Source: a virus. Taken from it: DNA of 30,995 nt. Positions 5,445 to 13,719 of this stretch are shown here, piece after piece; position 1 is the stretch's first letter; each line of letters opens with the position of its first letter. The notes under the pieces are model-generated. The model was not told where the DNA came from and searched no databases. It saw nothing but the letters and a program-made list of their open reading frames with translations. Location of the stretch: IMG/VR virus record IMGVR_UViG_3300036770_005635, positions 1-30,995 of that record; one strand, written 5' to 3'. Position numbers and translations under genes: made by a program.

Positions 5445-6671
5445 TTATTTTTCCATTAAACTTTTATCCAAAACTAAAACTGATATGTTATAAAGTTTTC
5501 TTTTAAATTTTTCTGCCTTTTTGTGAAATCTTTTTTCAAAAAATTTAAAAAAATTATAAGGATCTTTCATTGCTTTAGCTGGTACTAATTCCATAAGTTT
5601 ACCTTTATAAACACCTTGTTCTGAAAATTTCAAATTTAACATTTGTAAAACCGAATCCCATCCTTGAATTAAATGTTGCATACCTTCTTTTGGTGATTTA
5701 ATTGGTTTAATTGCCGGTAAACCTTGTGCTCTTCTTTCCATTTGTTTACCGATATCATTCATCATACCAAATAAGTCATCACCACCTCTCATTTTAAAAC
5801 TGTTTATAAAATCATCAGCTTTAAAATTTTCTAACATTTGTAATTCTTTCCAAACTGAACTTTTTTTAAGTTCAACCATAAATTCATCAATGTTTTTTAT
5901 ATCCTTATCTTTTACACTGTAATAGAATTGTGTTACCCTAGCATTAATTTCAAAACTAAGATGTAAGTAAACTAATGTTAAAAACTGTCCCCATTGTGGG
6001 TATTTGTCGTCTCGCATTAATTGTTGTGCTGCATTTAAAAAAGATTCTTGTCCTTGAAAAGGATCTCCAGATGTGGAAACTCTATTAAAAGTTTCATAAG
6101 CATGTACTAATTCATGGCTAACAGTTATTTTAACCATTTTTCTTATACTATCAACGTCTAGATTATCTAAATCTGAAGTTGGTAAATAAATTTGAAAATT
6201 TAATTTTTGTTTAACAAAAATTTTATTATTACCAATTTTTGAAATGGCTTTTTCATCTGTTCTAAAAGAATGACTTCCTTCTACAAGATCAGAGCTATCT
6301 CTACCCCCAAATTCAAGTTGAAATAACTCGTCTGGTAAAAAATATAAAGAAAGAGTTACAGTTGGGTTATAAAGTGGGAATTGTTGAAACCTTGGGTCTG
6401 TTAATAATTGCCTTAAATCCGTGTAATTATTTATTTTAAGAACCCAATTCATAAATTCTTTACCTTCCATTACCGTTCTAGCTCTGTAAGCAGTATCGGT
6501 TACAGTTTCATTTTCACTATTAACATAGTCAACATCACTTTCTTCAACCTCATCTTTACTAACAAGTCCTTTAGCCATCCCCGCTAAGATAATAGAAAAG
6601 TTATCTACCCAAAAGTCTACTGCTTTTGGTACTCCCATGATTTCATTTAATAATTGACGCTTCTTCATCAA
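5445..6671 (-). CDS. Putative zinc metallopeptidase (HExxH) of unknown family
   Basis: The 408-residue protein contains VSHELVHAYETF near residue 185-195. The HELVH core is the zinc-binding and catalytic HExxH motif of many metallopeptidases. A third zinc ligand cannot be placed from sequence alone. No signal peptide or membrane segment is present, so it should act in the cytoplasm or the particle. The C-terminal 100 residues are Lys-rich. It lies between dnaJ (9-base gap) and the secreted proteins (3-base gap), so it may process or fold products of the same operon. The two tandem ATG codons at 6671 and 6668 are both usable. Confidence 0.6.
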   Translation of the reverse strand: MMKKRQLLNEIMGVPKAVDFWVDNFSIILAGMAKGLVSKDEVEESDVDYVNSENETVTDTAYRARTVMEGKEFMNWVLKINNYTDLRQLLTDPRFQQFPLYNPTVTLSLYFLPDELFQLEFGGRDSSDLVEGSHSFRTDEKAISKIGNNKIFVKQKLNFQIYLPTSDLDNLDVDSIRKMVKITVSHELVHAYETFNRVSTSGDPFQGQESFLNAAQQLMRDDKYPQWGQFLTLVYLHLSFEINARVTQFYYSVKDKDIKNIDEFMVELKKSSVWKELQMLENFKADDFINSFKMRGGDDLFGMMNDIGKQMERRAQGLPAIKPIKSPKEGMQHLIQGWDSVLQMLNLKFSEQGVYKGKLMELVPAKAMKDPYNFFKFFEKRFHKKAEKFKRKLYNISVLVLDKSLMEK

Positions 6672-6680
6672 TTATAAATA

Positions 6681-7646
6681 TCATGAAAAGTTAGTTGTTT
6701 CTTTTAGTTTTAATAATAAATCTTTCTCTTGTTCTGTAATATCTTTTGGTGTTTTTGGTACTATTTTAACGTATAAATCACCCACTATACCTGTGTCATC
6801 GTCTTTAATACCCTGACCTCTTAATCTAAATAATTTATTTGTTTCACAGAATTTAGGTACCGTTATTTTAAAAGTACCACCTAAAGTGGTTATATCTATA
6901 TCACCACCTAATACCATATCAACAAAAGATATTTCTTCGGTTTGATTAACATTTAAACCATTTAGTTCGTATTTTTTATGTGGTAAAACTCTAATGATAA
7001 CTACTGAATCACCCCTTTCAGCCCCAACAACATCGTTACCACCGTTATTGACCACCATTTTTGAGCCTTCAGTAGCTCCTTTAGGAATTTTAATGTCCAG
7101 ACTTTCAATTTCTTTTTTAAGACCTACCCCAGCACATGTACCACAATTTTCTAAACTTACTTGCCCAAAACCACCACAATTATTACACATTGTAAAAGTT
7201 TGCATTCCGTGCATACTTTGGACATACATACCCCTTCCATTACACGCACCACAGGAACTAAATTTTAAAGCACCCTTTCCTTTACAGGTATGGCAAAATC
7301 TATCAACATAATATTTAACATTTTTAATACACCCATTATAAACTTCTTCAACAGTCAAATTCACATCCAAATTTATTGCTCTGGCTTTCATCCTAAAACC
7401 GTTATTTCTCACAAAAGGGTTTCCACCAAAAGGGTTTCCACCAAAAGGGTTTCTAAACTGATTTGGATCTTTAGGTTCTTCTCTTTTACCAGTTAAAATT
7501 TCATAAGCTTCGTTAATTTTTTGAAACTCTTCTTCACTCCCACCTTTATCTGGGTGTGAATCCATAGCTTTTTTTCTATAAGCTTTTTTAATTTCATCTT
7601 CTGTTGCTCCAGGGTTTACACCCAATATATCATGATATTTTCCCAT
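6681..7646 (-). CDS. dnaJ: DnaJ-type (Hsp40) co-chaperone
   Basis: All parts of a class A DnaJ are present: J-domain starting KYHDILGVNPGATEDEIKKAY with the HPD tripeptide (SHPDKGG), a Gly/Phe region with repeated GGNPF, four CxxCxGxG zinc repeats (CHTCKGKG, CGACNGRG, CNNCGGFG, CGTCAGVG), and the C-terminal client-binding beta domains. It should stimulate the host DnaK ATPase and deliver clients. At about 321 residues it is a little shorter than host DnaJ (about 375). I chose ATG 7646 because the J-domain begins directly after it. The frame stays open to a TTG at 7709, which would add 21 residues. It heads the operon that ends with the T9SS-type secreted proteins. Confidence 0.92.
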   Translation of the reverse strand: MGKYHDILGVNPGATEDEIKKAYRKKAMDSHPDKGGSEEEFQKINEAYEILTGKREEPKDPNQFRNPFGGNPFGGNPFVRNNGFRMKARAINLDVNLTVEEVYNGCIKNVKYYVDRFCHTCKGKGALKFSSCGACNGRGMYVQSMHGMQTFTMCNNCGGFGQVSLENCGTCAGVGLKKEIESLDIKIPKGATEGSKMVVNNGGNDVVGAERGDSVVIIRVLPHKKYELNGLNVNQTEEISFVDMVLGGDIDITTLGGTFKITVPKFCETNKLFRLRGQGIKDDDTGIVGDLYVKIVPKTPKDITEQEKDLLLKLKETTNFS

Positions 7647-7742
7647 ATCTTTGTTTATAATTTTATTAATCTGATTAACATAATCTAATATTTTTTTATA
7701 ACTATCCAATTTATTTTGTGTGGAACATATTTATATATTAGT

Positions 7743-8384
7743 ATGTATCAAATAGTTTTAACCGAAAATCGTAAAAAAATTAAAGTTCTCCACAATTATA
7801 GTAGAGAACACGATGTTAATTATAGGTTTGAAAAATTGAAATCTCAAGCAGTATTCTTCCCTAAAACTAAAATCTACAAGGATAAAGTTTTAGAAGATAT
7901 TAATTATGAAATTTTACTTTTAAAAAAAAGAACCGAAGAAGATTCAGATAGAATCATAAAAAATGAATTAGGGAAATTTGTTCAAGAATCGGTTGATGAC
8001 GATTCTTGGGTAATAGTTGATGTTGCCCCTTACTTTGTAGAAGAGACTTTTAATATTTCAGGTGCCAATCGTAAATTAACAGCAAAAGAAATTATAGACT
8101 ATGTTGTTATACCAAATAAGCAAAAAAAGGCACCTAAGCAAGTTTTAATGTTAAATAATAAGATTGTTGTAGAAGGTTTAGAGTTATATTTGGTAACCTG
8201 TAAAGATATTGATGAAACAATTAGACTTTATAATAAAATAAGAACTTATTGTTTTGATAATAAAATTGGTGATATTATATTCTTTGGATCCATCCCAAAA
8301 GAAAATCGTAAGACTTGGTATAAAAAGATTCATGAAAGAACGGGGATTGGGTATAACCGTCTTTACCGTTCTAACTCAAGGTAA
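7743..8384 (+). CDS. Conserved-looking hypothetical protein
   Basis: A 213-residue soluble, charged protein. ATG 7743 (MYQIVLTENRKK) is preferred over an upstream in-frame TTG at 7716. The sequence alternates strands and helices, for example SWVIVDVAPYFVEETF, VLMLNNKIVVEGLELYLVTC and IGDIIFFGSIPKENR, as in a compact alpha/beta fold. The C-terminus is basic. It is divergently placed from dnaJ and its end overlaps the convergent gene at 8371 by 14 bases. I do not recognise the family. Confidence 0.7.
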   Translation: MYQIVLTENRKKIKVLHNYSREHDVNYRFEKLKSQAVFFPKTKIYKDKVLEDINYEILLLKKRTEEDSDRIIKNELGKFVQESVDDDSWVIVDVAPYFVEETFNISGANRKLTAKEIIDYVVIPNKQKKAPKQVLMLNNKIVVEGLELYLVTCKDIDETIRLYNKIRTYCFDNKIGDIIFFGSIPKENRKTWYKKIHERTGIGYNRLYRSNSR

Positions 8385-8811
8385 ATCTATCAAGTCCTTT
8401 TTGTATTAAATTATAGTCATCTTTAACTATATAAACTTTATCACCATCTTCTATTAAACCGTCAGCATGGTCAAAAAGTATTTTTAACCTCCAAGTTTTT
8501 AGATAAACATCTGAAATATCTTCATCTAAATCATCCTTCCCAAACAGGTATTCTTCATATAGAATTTTGAAGAATAGAACCCAATTAAGGTTTAATGAGT
8601 AGTGGTAAACCCATGGGTTATCAGAGTTTTTTAAAATATTTCTAATCTGATGAGGGTTTTCTATCCAAATCACTTCTTTTTGATTATCATATAAATCGTT
8701 AATCTCACCAATTACATCTTTTTTTGATAGGTGTGGTTTTCTAACATAGTTTTTAAAAACTTGTTCAGTTCTTTCTATGACAGATTTTAAAACATTGTTA
8801 GGTAATTTCAT
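8371..8811 (-). CDS. Hypothetical protein
   Basis: A 146-residue, mainly helical, acidic protein with an aromatic stretch (NPWVYHYSLNLNWVLFFKIL, about 67-86) that is too mixed to be a membrane segment with certainty. It follows rnhB by 24 bases on the same strand and overlaps the 3' end of the convergent gene at 7743. No known motif. Confidence 0.65.
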   Translation of the reverse strand: MKLPNNVLKSVIERTEQVFKNYVRKPHLSKKDVIGEINDLYDNQKEVIWIENPHQIRNILKNSDNPWVYHYSLNLNWVLFFKILYEEYLFGKDDLDEDISDVYLKTWRLKILFDHADGLIEDGDKVYIVKDDYNLIQKGLDRFTLS

Positions 8812-8835
8812 ATAGTAAGAATACCAAAAATAAAA

Positions 8836-9423
8836 TTAAGACTGAAGGATATTTTTTAAAAATGACATACGATGATGTTCTGTATAACCAATTTCTTTAA
8901 TCATTTTAATATGGTCGGCAGAACCATAACCTTTGTTACCTTCCCATTTATATTTAGGAAACTGAGTATGTAACTCTTTCATGTATTCGTCTCTCGATAC
9001 TTTAGCTAATATAGATGCCGCAGCTATTGAATAGTAGGTGTCGTCTCCTTTTATAAGACAAGTGTGTGGAATATCTTTATACTCATTAAAATAATTACCG
9101 TCAACTAATATATGGTTAAAATCTCTCAACATGTCGAGACAATTATGCATTGCTAACATTGTTGCTTGAAGTATATTATATTTATCAATTTCTTGTGGGG
9201 TTACAAAAGAAATACTATAATCAACAGCCTCTTTTTTTATCAATTCAAAGGCCTCTTTTCTTTTTTTCTCACTTAATTTTTTAGAGTCTCTGACGATTGA
9301 ATAGTCAAAATGTTTTGGTAATATGACCGCTGCGGCAACGACAGGACCGGCAAGGCAACCACGACCAGCTTCATCTAACCCAACTTCAATATTGGATTCG
9401 TTTAAAAATGGTAGTAAACTCAT
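8836..9423 (-). CDS. rnhB: Ribonuclease HII
   Basis: The 195-residue length is typical for RNase HII. The catalytic DEAGRG block is at residues 17-22 (VGLDEAGRGCLAGPVVAAAV). A second active-site Asp sits in ILVDGN, and the third block is YSIAAASILAKVSRDEYM. A GNKGYGSADH stretch near the C-terminus is also typical. The enzyme cuts the RNA of RNA-DNA hybrids and single ribonucleotides, useful in phage replication and primer removal. The start codon overlaps the stop of the gene at 9420 by four bases, suggesting coupled translation. Confidence 0.93.
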   Translation of the reverse strand: MSLLPFLNESNIEVGLDEAGRGCLAGPVVAAAVILPKHFDYSIVRDSKKLSEKKRKEAFELIKKEAVDYSISFVTPQEIDKYNILQATMLAMHNCLDMLRDFNHILVDGNYFNEYKDIPHTCLIKGDDTYYSIAAASILAKVSRDEYMKELHTQFPKYKWEGNKGYGSADHIKMIKEIGYTEHHRMSFLKNILQS

Positions 9424-9668
9424 TTGGAAACGAACTTGAATATAATTCCGTATAATTCCAATTCAAATTCATCTACTAAATCTATCATTGGCATATTTTT
9501 TTCACGTAAAACTTCTTTTTGTAAAGATTCGTGATTTTTTTTATCTAAAGAAAAAGTAATTGTGTTCGGTACGGGAAATCCTTTTTTAACCTCATCCATT
9601 TCTTTTAAAGAAATAGCAAAATCAACATACTCTTTTAAAGAAACCATTTTATAAACTAATTTTTCCAT
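9420..9668 (-). CDS. Small hypothetical protein
   Basis: An 82-residue protein with no known motif. The N-terminus (MEKLVYKMVSLKEYVDFAISL) is helical and the C-terminus strand-rich (FELELYGIIFKFVSK). It overlaps rnhB by four bases and the gene before it by one base, so it belongs to the Nudix-rnhB operon. Confidence 0.6.
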   Translation of the reverse strand: MEKLVYKMVSLKEYVDFAISLKEMDEVKKGFPVPNTITFSLDKKNHESLQKEVLREKNMPMIDLVDEFELELYGIIFKFVSK

Positions 9669-9856
9669 TAAAACAATTTTTTTATTTTATCCCAAAAAGT
9701 TATTTTTTTGACAGTTTGTATTTTATTAGGTTCTTGTAATATTTCATTACCCAAACCATCAACCATTTCTTTAATAAAATTTTCTTTTTTAATTTCAGTT
9801 GCAACAATATCTTGTCGCATCTTACGTTGTTCGTCTTTAATTAAATCCCTACTCAT
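9668..9856 (-). CDS. Small basic hypothetical protein
   Basis: A 62-residue Lys-rich protein, probably two helices, ending ITFWDKIKKLF, an amphipathic tail. It overlaps the Nudix gene by eight bases and the next gene by one. No known family. Confidence 0.55.
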   Translation of the reverse strand: MSRDLIKDEQRKMRQDIVATEIKKENFIKEMVDGLGNEILQEPNKIQTVKKITFWDKIKKLF

Positions 9857-10292
9857 TTAAAAAATTATTTAAAACCTTTTTAATATTTTCTCTTAAATTT
9901 AATAAAGGTTTTATCATATTTAAAGACTTTATAAAACCTGGGTGTAAAGGTTTAGGTAAATTTTCTTCCGTAAACCAACCGTAATTATCATTTTCTTCTA
10001 TTTGCAAGTTGGGTATTTCAAATTGTTTATTCACAAAACCTACCATGACGTAATGTGTGTGACCCATAGCGTTAGATGTACCCACTATTTCTATATCTTT
10101 AACCATACTCGGGTTAACCCCTATTTCCTCTTTTATTTCTCTTTTAACAGTTTGGATTGGATCCTCCCCCTTTTCCATACCACCTGCCAAAGCAGACCAA
10201 GTAATTGGGTAATTAACGCGGTGTAACATTAAAAATTTATTAGTGTCTTTAGCTACAATAATAATTCCAACTGACTGATATTCTTTTCTCAT
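9849..10292 (-). CDS. Nudix hydrolase
   Basis: A 147-residue protein with a full Nudix box, GGMEKGEDPIQTVKREIKEE followed by IG (pattern Gx5Ex7REUxEExGU), around residues 37-58. The fold start SVGIIIVAKDTNKFLMLHRV is also typical. These enzymes hydrolyse nucleoside diphosphates linked to another group; the substrate (oxidised nucleotide, sugar nucleotide or RNA cap) cannot be told from sequence. It heads the operon leading to rnhB. A terminator at 10311-10336 separates it from the DoxX-like gene. Confidence 0.88.
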   Translation of the reverse strand: MRKEYQSVGIIIVAKDTNKFLMLHRVNYPITWSALAGGMEKGEDPIQTVKREIKEEIGVNPSMVKDIEIVGTSNAMGHTHYVMVGFVNKQFEIPNLQIEENDNYGWFTEENLPKPLHPGFIKSLNMIKPLLNLRENIKKVLNNFLNE

Positions 10293-10310
10293 ATATAATA
10301 AATATCAAAT

Positions 10311-10336
10311 AAAAAACCCCACACATGTGGGGTTTA
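10311..10336 (-). terminator. Rho-independent terminator after the DoxX-like gene
   Basis: CCCCAC (10317-10322) pairs with GTGGGG (10327-10332) around ACAT, flanked by A and T runs so it could work both ways. On the minus strand it follows the gene ending at 10354. Confidence 0.82.
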
Positions 10337-10353
10337 AAAAATTTTAAGTTTTT

Positions 10354-10713
10354 TTACTTTTTACGACGATAAGTACGTAAACAGTGCCCTGCCCAAGCTA
10401 ATGAACCAACAATAGTTGGCATTATCAAACCAACACCACCCATAAGTGAAAGGTGAATTGATGCAGCTCCTGCCATTACAGTGGATATAAGTAAAGCACC
10501 ATAGACAGAAGTTTTAGGGTAGACAAGTAACCCAACACCAGCAACTTCCATCAAACCAACCAAACCCATATAAGGAAGGAGATTCATAGATGTAAAGTTT
10601 TTAATAACTTCTTCAGTGCCGATAATTTTGGGTAATCCACTCATTAATACCATTAATGATACAACAGTAGTAAAAACCCAACCTAAATTTTTAAGTGTAA
10701 GATATTTTTTCAT
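10354..10713 (-). CDS. DoxX-like small integral membrane protein
   Basis: The 119-residue protein has four hydrophobic segments: about 9-27, 47-64, 70-88 and 92-110. The pattern GLPKIIGTEEVIKNF, then GLVGLMEVAGVGLLVYPKT, is typical of the DoxX-like family, where the Gly-x-x-K and the Glu in the second helix recur. It would sit in the inner membrane. Members link to redox or quinone functions in bacteria, but the role in a phage is unknown. A terminator follows it. Confidence 0.65.
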   Translation of the reverse strand: MKKYLTLKNLGWVFTTVVSLMVLMSGLPKIIGTEEVIKNFTSMNLLPYMGLVGLMEVAGVGLLVYPKTSVYGALLISTVMAGAASIHLSLMGGVGLIMPTIVGSLAWAGHCLRTYRRKK

Positions 10714-10751
10714 AAAACAATTATATTTAATTTTTTTTAATATGTAAAGAA

Positions 10752-11123
10752 CTATAAACCTGGTTCATCTGATTTTTGAATGTCAAAGTGTCTTTCCATC
10801 ATTTCTTGGAAAGAATGTATTAACCAAACAGCTCCAGAAGTTAAACAACCGTCAAGAAAAACTGATATTAACCCTTTTGGGATTGTAAAAAACCCAAGAT
10901 TTAATCCTTCAGTTACTATTTGATAGTATTCGGACGGGGACCAAACCAACATAGAACCTAAAAAACCAACCCAAGTAGGTAGACAAATCATACAGGTAAA
11001 TAACATACCCCAAAACTTAGGGCTAAAGGTAGACCAAAAATCACGCCAACCTTTAAAAATGGAACCAAAAACAATTATATTACAAATTCCGTAAGCGATT
11101 AAAAGAAAAATTATTAATTTCAT
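10752..11123 (-). CDS. Small membrane protein, unknown family
   Basis: A 123-residue protein with hydrophobic segments at about 2-21, 38-60 and 78-98 and a soluble acidic tail (MMERHFDIQKSDEPGL). The stretch CMICLPTWVGFLGS, a two-Cys turn in a helix, recalls small phage and Bacillus membrane proteins of unknown function. It precedes the DoxX-like gene in the same direction, 38 bases apart. Confidence 0.6.
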   Translation of the reverse strand: MKLIIFLLIAYGICNIIVFGSIFKGWRDFWSTFSPKFWGMLFTCMICLPTWVGFLGSMLVWSPSEYYQIVTEGLNLGFFTIPKGLISVFLDGCLTSGAVWLIHSFQEMMERHFDIQKSDEPGL

Positions 11124-11174
11124 AGATTATAAGTTTTAAAATATTTATATTTGTACAGTAAAAATAAGATTTTA

Positions 11175-11711
11175 ATGGAAAAAAGAAAGCTTTCGGTATT
11201 TGATTTTGATGGGACCTTGGTTGAGACGCCTATTGGATCTCCTGAAAACAAACAAAAATGGGCTAATTATTACGGTAAACCTTGGCCTTATCTTGGTTGG
11301 TGGGGACGCAACGAGTCTTTAGACACGGATGTTTGGGATATGCCTGTCGTTAAAGAAGTTTTTAATGATTACCAAAAAGAAGTTAATGACCCTAATACTG
11401 TAACGGTGTTGTTAACAGGTCGTATACAAAAACAAGATAATTTAGTTAAACAAATTGTTAATGACAGGGGATACTATTTTGAACACTATCTTTTTAATCG
11501 CGGTGGTAGTACTTTAAGTAATAAGATTCAACATTTAATGAATCTATTAGATAAGTACCCAAAAATTCGTGAAGTTGAATTGTGGGATGATAGATTAGAG
11601 CATTTTGGTGATTTTGAAGAGTGGGGTCGTAGATTAAAAAAAATGGGTCGTATCGATTCTTTTTACTTAAATAAAATCAAATCTGACCAATGGGACAAAT
11701 TTGTGGAATAA
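11175..11711 (+). CDS. HAD-superfamily protein of the Swiss Army Knife RNA-repair type
   Basis: A 178-residue protein with HAD motif I FDFDGTLVETP at its start, motif II LLTGR in the middle, and a late VELWDDRLEHF acidic motif. The interval KPWPYLGWWGRNESL and the trailing WDDR match the HAD_SAK_1 family (Swiss Army Knife RNA-repair-like), a phosphatase-like fold proposed to act on RNA ends. I start at ATG 11175 (MEKRKLSVFDFDG); an upstream in-frame TTG at 11151 is less likely. It is divergent from the membrane gene at 11123 and ends in a bidirectional terminator. The HAD fold is sure; the RNA-repair role is a family-level proposal. Confidence 0.78.
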   Translation: MEKRKLSVFDFDGTLVETPIGSPENKQKWANYYGKPWPYLGWWGRNESLDTDVWDMPVVKEVFNDYQKEVNDPNTVTVLLTGRIQKQDNLVKQIVNDRGYYFEHYLFNRGGSTLSNKIQHLMNLLDKYPKIREVELWDDRLEHFGDFEEWGRRLKKMGRIDSFYLNKIKSDQWDKFVE

Positions 11712-11713
11712 TA

Positions 11714-11739
11714 AAAAACCCTCTTTATTGAGGGTTTTT
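11714..11739. terminator. Bidirectional rho-independent terminator
   Basis: AAAACCCTC pairs with GAGGGTTTT around TTTATT, with T runs on both strands. It separates the HAD gene from the convergent gene ending at 11725, whose last codons lie in the hairpin. Confidence 0.85.
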
Positions 11740-12072
11740 AAATTTTAAAATATTAAGTATTTTTTTATCTCTTAAAGTCTCATAGAGATTTTTGATTTCT
11801 TCTGATTTAATTTCGTAACTCTCCAAAATTTTATTTTTAATTAAAACATTAAACCAATTTTCTACTTTAGATTTTGCTTGTTCTTCATTTAAAGCTGAAA
11901 CTTCTTTATATCCAGTAATTTCACCACCAATATCAAATTCATTATTTAAATAATCTTTATAACCTTCTGTTAGTTTATAATCGTACTTTACAGAGTAATA
12001 AATTAAATCATTTAATGATTCAACCCTGTTTTTAAAGTTAACTGTTTCATTAAACTTTTTCGGTAGTGCCAT
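11725..12072 (-). CDS. Hypothetical protein
   Basis: A 115-residue, mostly helical, charged protein with no known motif. Its start lies 23 bases inside the end of the gene at 12050, and its 3' end lies in the terminator at 11714. It is the last of a string of small genes running from about 13643 to 11725. Confidence 0.6.
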   Translation of the reverse strand: MALPKKFNETVNFKNRVESLNDLIYYSVKYDYKLTEGYKDYLNNEFDIGGEITGYKEVSALNEEQAKSKVENWFNVLIKNKILESYEIKSEEIKNLYETLRDKKILNILKFKNPQ

Positions 12073-12472
12073 TTTTATGTGGTTCTGGGGTTTTAACTTT
12101 TAACGTCACATCCATTTCTGAACTAAATTTTAAACCTTTTAATTCATCAAGAGATTTATCTTCAAACATTTTTTTAAGTTCTTCTACTTTTGAACGAAGA
12201 AGTGCTTGTTTTTGTTCATTTTCAATATTAGTGTTGATGACAACTTCTAAAGCATTAATCAAATTATCGATAGAATCCTCCCCCCAAAACATATGTGAAA
12301 CATAACCTTTATGGTCTTCTGATTCCTTCCCTGATTTATATTGAATTCCTGTGGCAATTACGCCATCAATCTTCCATGTATTTTTTAAAATACACTCAAC
12401 AACTGAAAATTCACCTGCTAATTTTACACCTCTCAGGTAAGGTTGTAATTCATTAAAACGTTCTTGTATCAT
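12050..12472 (-). CDS. Hypothetical protein
   Basis: A 140-residue soluble protein. The first half is strand-rich (GVKLAGEFSVVECILKNTWK) and the second half is a long helix (EQKQALLRSKVEELKKMFED) followed by a short strand region. No recognised family. It overlaps its downstream neighbour by 23 bases. Confidence 0.62.
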   Translation of the reverse strand: MIQERFNELQPYLRGVKLAGEFSVVECILKNTWKIDGVIATGIQYKSGKESEDHKGYVSHMFWGEDSIDNLINALEVVINTNIENEQKQALLRSKVEELKKMFEDKSLDELKGLKFSSEMDVTLKVKTPEPHKNGTTEKV

Positions 12473-12480
12473 ATTAAAAT

Positions 12481-12687
12481 TTATATGGTTATTTTTGTAA
12501 AAATTGTTGTTAAAACATAAGCGACAGATAAACCTAAAAATATGAGCTCTTGTTTTGAGAGCTCATACTTATTAGGGACATCTTCATTTCTCACTATAGA
12601 AAAAACCTTCCAAGTATGTCTTAATACATTTAATATCGACATAAAAAACAATACGTATAGAGTTTTATTTATGAGAATTTCAATCAT
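12481..12687 (-). CDS. Small two-helix membrane protein
   Basis: A 68-residue protein with hydrophobic stretches at about 8-24 and 48-66 and a basic middle loop. It starts on the last base of the histone-like gene's stop codon, so translation is probably coupled. Function unknown. Confidence 0.58.
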   Translation of the reverse strand: MIEILINKTLYVLFFMSILNVLRHTWKVFSIVRNEDVPNKYELSKQELIFLGLSVAYVLTTIFTKITI

Positions 12688-12875
12688 TAAGCTGCAGTTT
12701 TCTTTTTAGCATCACTAATTTCGGTTCTGATATCTTTCGCAAGATTTCTAATTTCTTGTAAAGCTTTTCTAGCACGAGTACCGGCTGCTTTGTTACCTTT
12801 TTCTGAAAATTTTGTAAAATCTGCTTCAAATTCTGAAACCAAAGCTTTCATTTTGTCTAAACTGTTTTCTTTCAT
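12687..12875 (-). CDS. Histone H1-like DNA-binding protein (Hc1 family)
   Basis: A 62-residue basic protein. Its central block GNKAAGTRARKALQEI and the preceding MKALVSEFEADFTKFSE match the small histone H1-like (Hc1) proteins of Bacteroidota, which are about this length and bind DNA without sequence preference. The usual Lys/Ala-rich tail is short (DAKKKTAA). In a phage it could help condense DNA or alter host nucleoid structure. It sits among short genes of unknown function. Confidence 0.82.
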   Translation of the reverse strand: MKENSLDKMKALVSEFEADFTKFSEKGNKAAGTRARKALQEIRNLAKDIRTEISDAKKKTAA

Positions 12876-12891
12876 TTTTGTTTATTTTTAT

Positions 12892-13128
12892 TTATTTATT
12901 ATTTTCCCTTTCTTCGGGTTTGGTTAGTTGTGATAAAATACTTTCCCACATTTGGTGTTCGGCAGAAACATTTCTTAAGATTTTAATTTTACCCATGATT
13001 AATTCAGCCAATTGATTGGACGTAATTTCTTTGGGTGATTCATTAATCAACTTTTCAAGGTCAATTTCTGCTTCCAACTTTTTTGTGATGTATTTTGTAC
13101 TAACAAGATCTAAAACTCTTTTATCCAT
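12892..13128 (-). CDS. Small hypothetical protein
   Basis: A 78-residue, helical, charged protein with no known motif. It lies 16 bases before the histone-like gene in the same direction. It ends PEERENNK, a disordered tail. Confidence 0.58.
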   Translation of the reverse strand: MDKRVLDLVSTKYITKKLEAEIDLEKLINESPKEITSNQLAELIMGKIKILRNVSAEHQMWESILSQLTKPEERENNK

Positions 13129-13178
13129 AAAAATTTTAATTAGTAAAAAAATAATGGGTTTATTTTAAAAACTAAATA

Positions 13179-13643
13179 CTAATTATTTAGAGATTTATCA
13201 AAAATTTTGTATAAATCAATAAAAGTCTCAATTTCAGACAAAGTTTTATTTGTAGAATATTTAAATACATCCTGCCAAAACTCTAAAATTTTATTAATAT
13301 TTTTTTCGGATTTATCAGATTCGTTGTAAAAAGATTCTAAAAAAAGTGTTAAAAAATAATTATATAATTCTGTACTACTAATGTAAACCCGTTCTTTCTT
13401 AAAAGAATCTATTGTTTTTTTCCAACACCAATCAAAATGCTCTTTAATGGTTTGACTATTCATTAGTTCATCACCCATATATGTATTTACAACTAAATCA
13501 AATAAAGAATGTGAAAAATCTAAATATAAACTACTACGTTCAGGTATTATGTTATTTATTCTATACATTAATAAAATATCTTCTTTCTTCATTGGTTTTG
13601 AAATGTATTCTATGAAATCTATCGTATGTAGTTTTCCTTTCAT
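13179..13643 (-). CDS. Hypothetical protein
   Basis: A 154-residue protein from ATG 13643 (MKGKLHTIDFIEYI); a TTG two codons upstream is unlikely. It is rich in Phe, Tyr and Trp, mainly helical, with no membrane segment or known motif. A terminator at 13692-13717 separates it from the gene at 13720. Confidence 0.6.
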   Translation of the reverse strand: MKGKLHTIDFIEYISKPMKKEDILLMYRINNIIPERSSLYLDFSHSLFDLVVNTYMGDELMNSQTIKEHFDWCWKKTIDSFKKERVYISSTELYNYFLTLFLESFYNESDKSEKNINKILEFWQDVFKYSTNKTLSEIETFIDLYKIFDKSLNN

Positions 13644-13691
13644 TATCAAAAATATAAAACTTATTATTTTTAAATAAATATTAAGTTAAAT

Positions 13692-13717
13692 AAAAAACCC
13701 CTCTAGTGAGGGGTTTT
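13692..13717 (-). terminator. Rho-independent terminator
   Basis: AAAACCCCTC pairs with GAGGGGTTTT around TAGT, with a U run on the minus strand, directly after the gene ending at 13720. Confidence 0.85.
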
Positions 13718-13719
13718 AA

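Noticed and set aside
7716-7742. TTG starts for the genes at 7743, 11175, 13643 and 25516
   Set aside because: An ATG lies a few codons downstream in each case, and the added residues look like non-coding AT-rich sequence.
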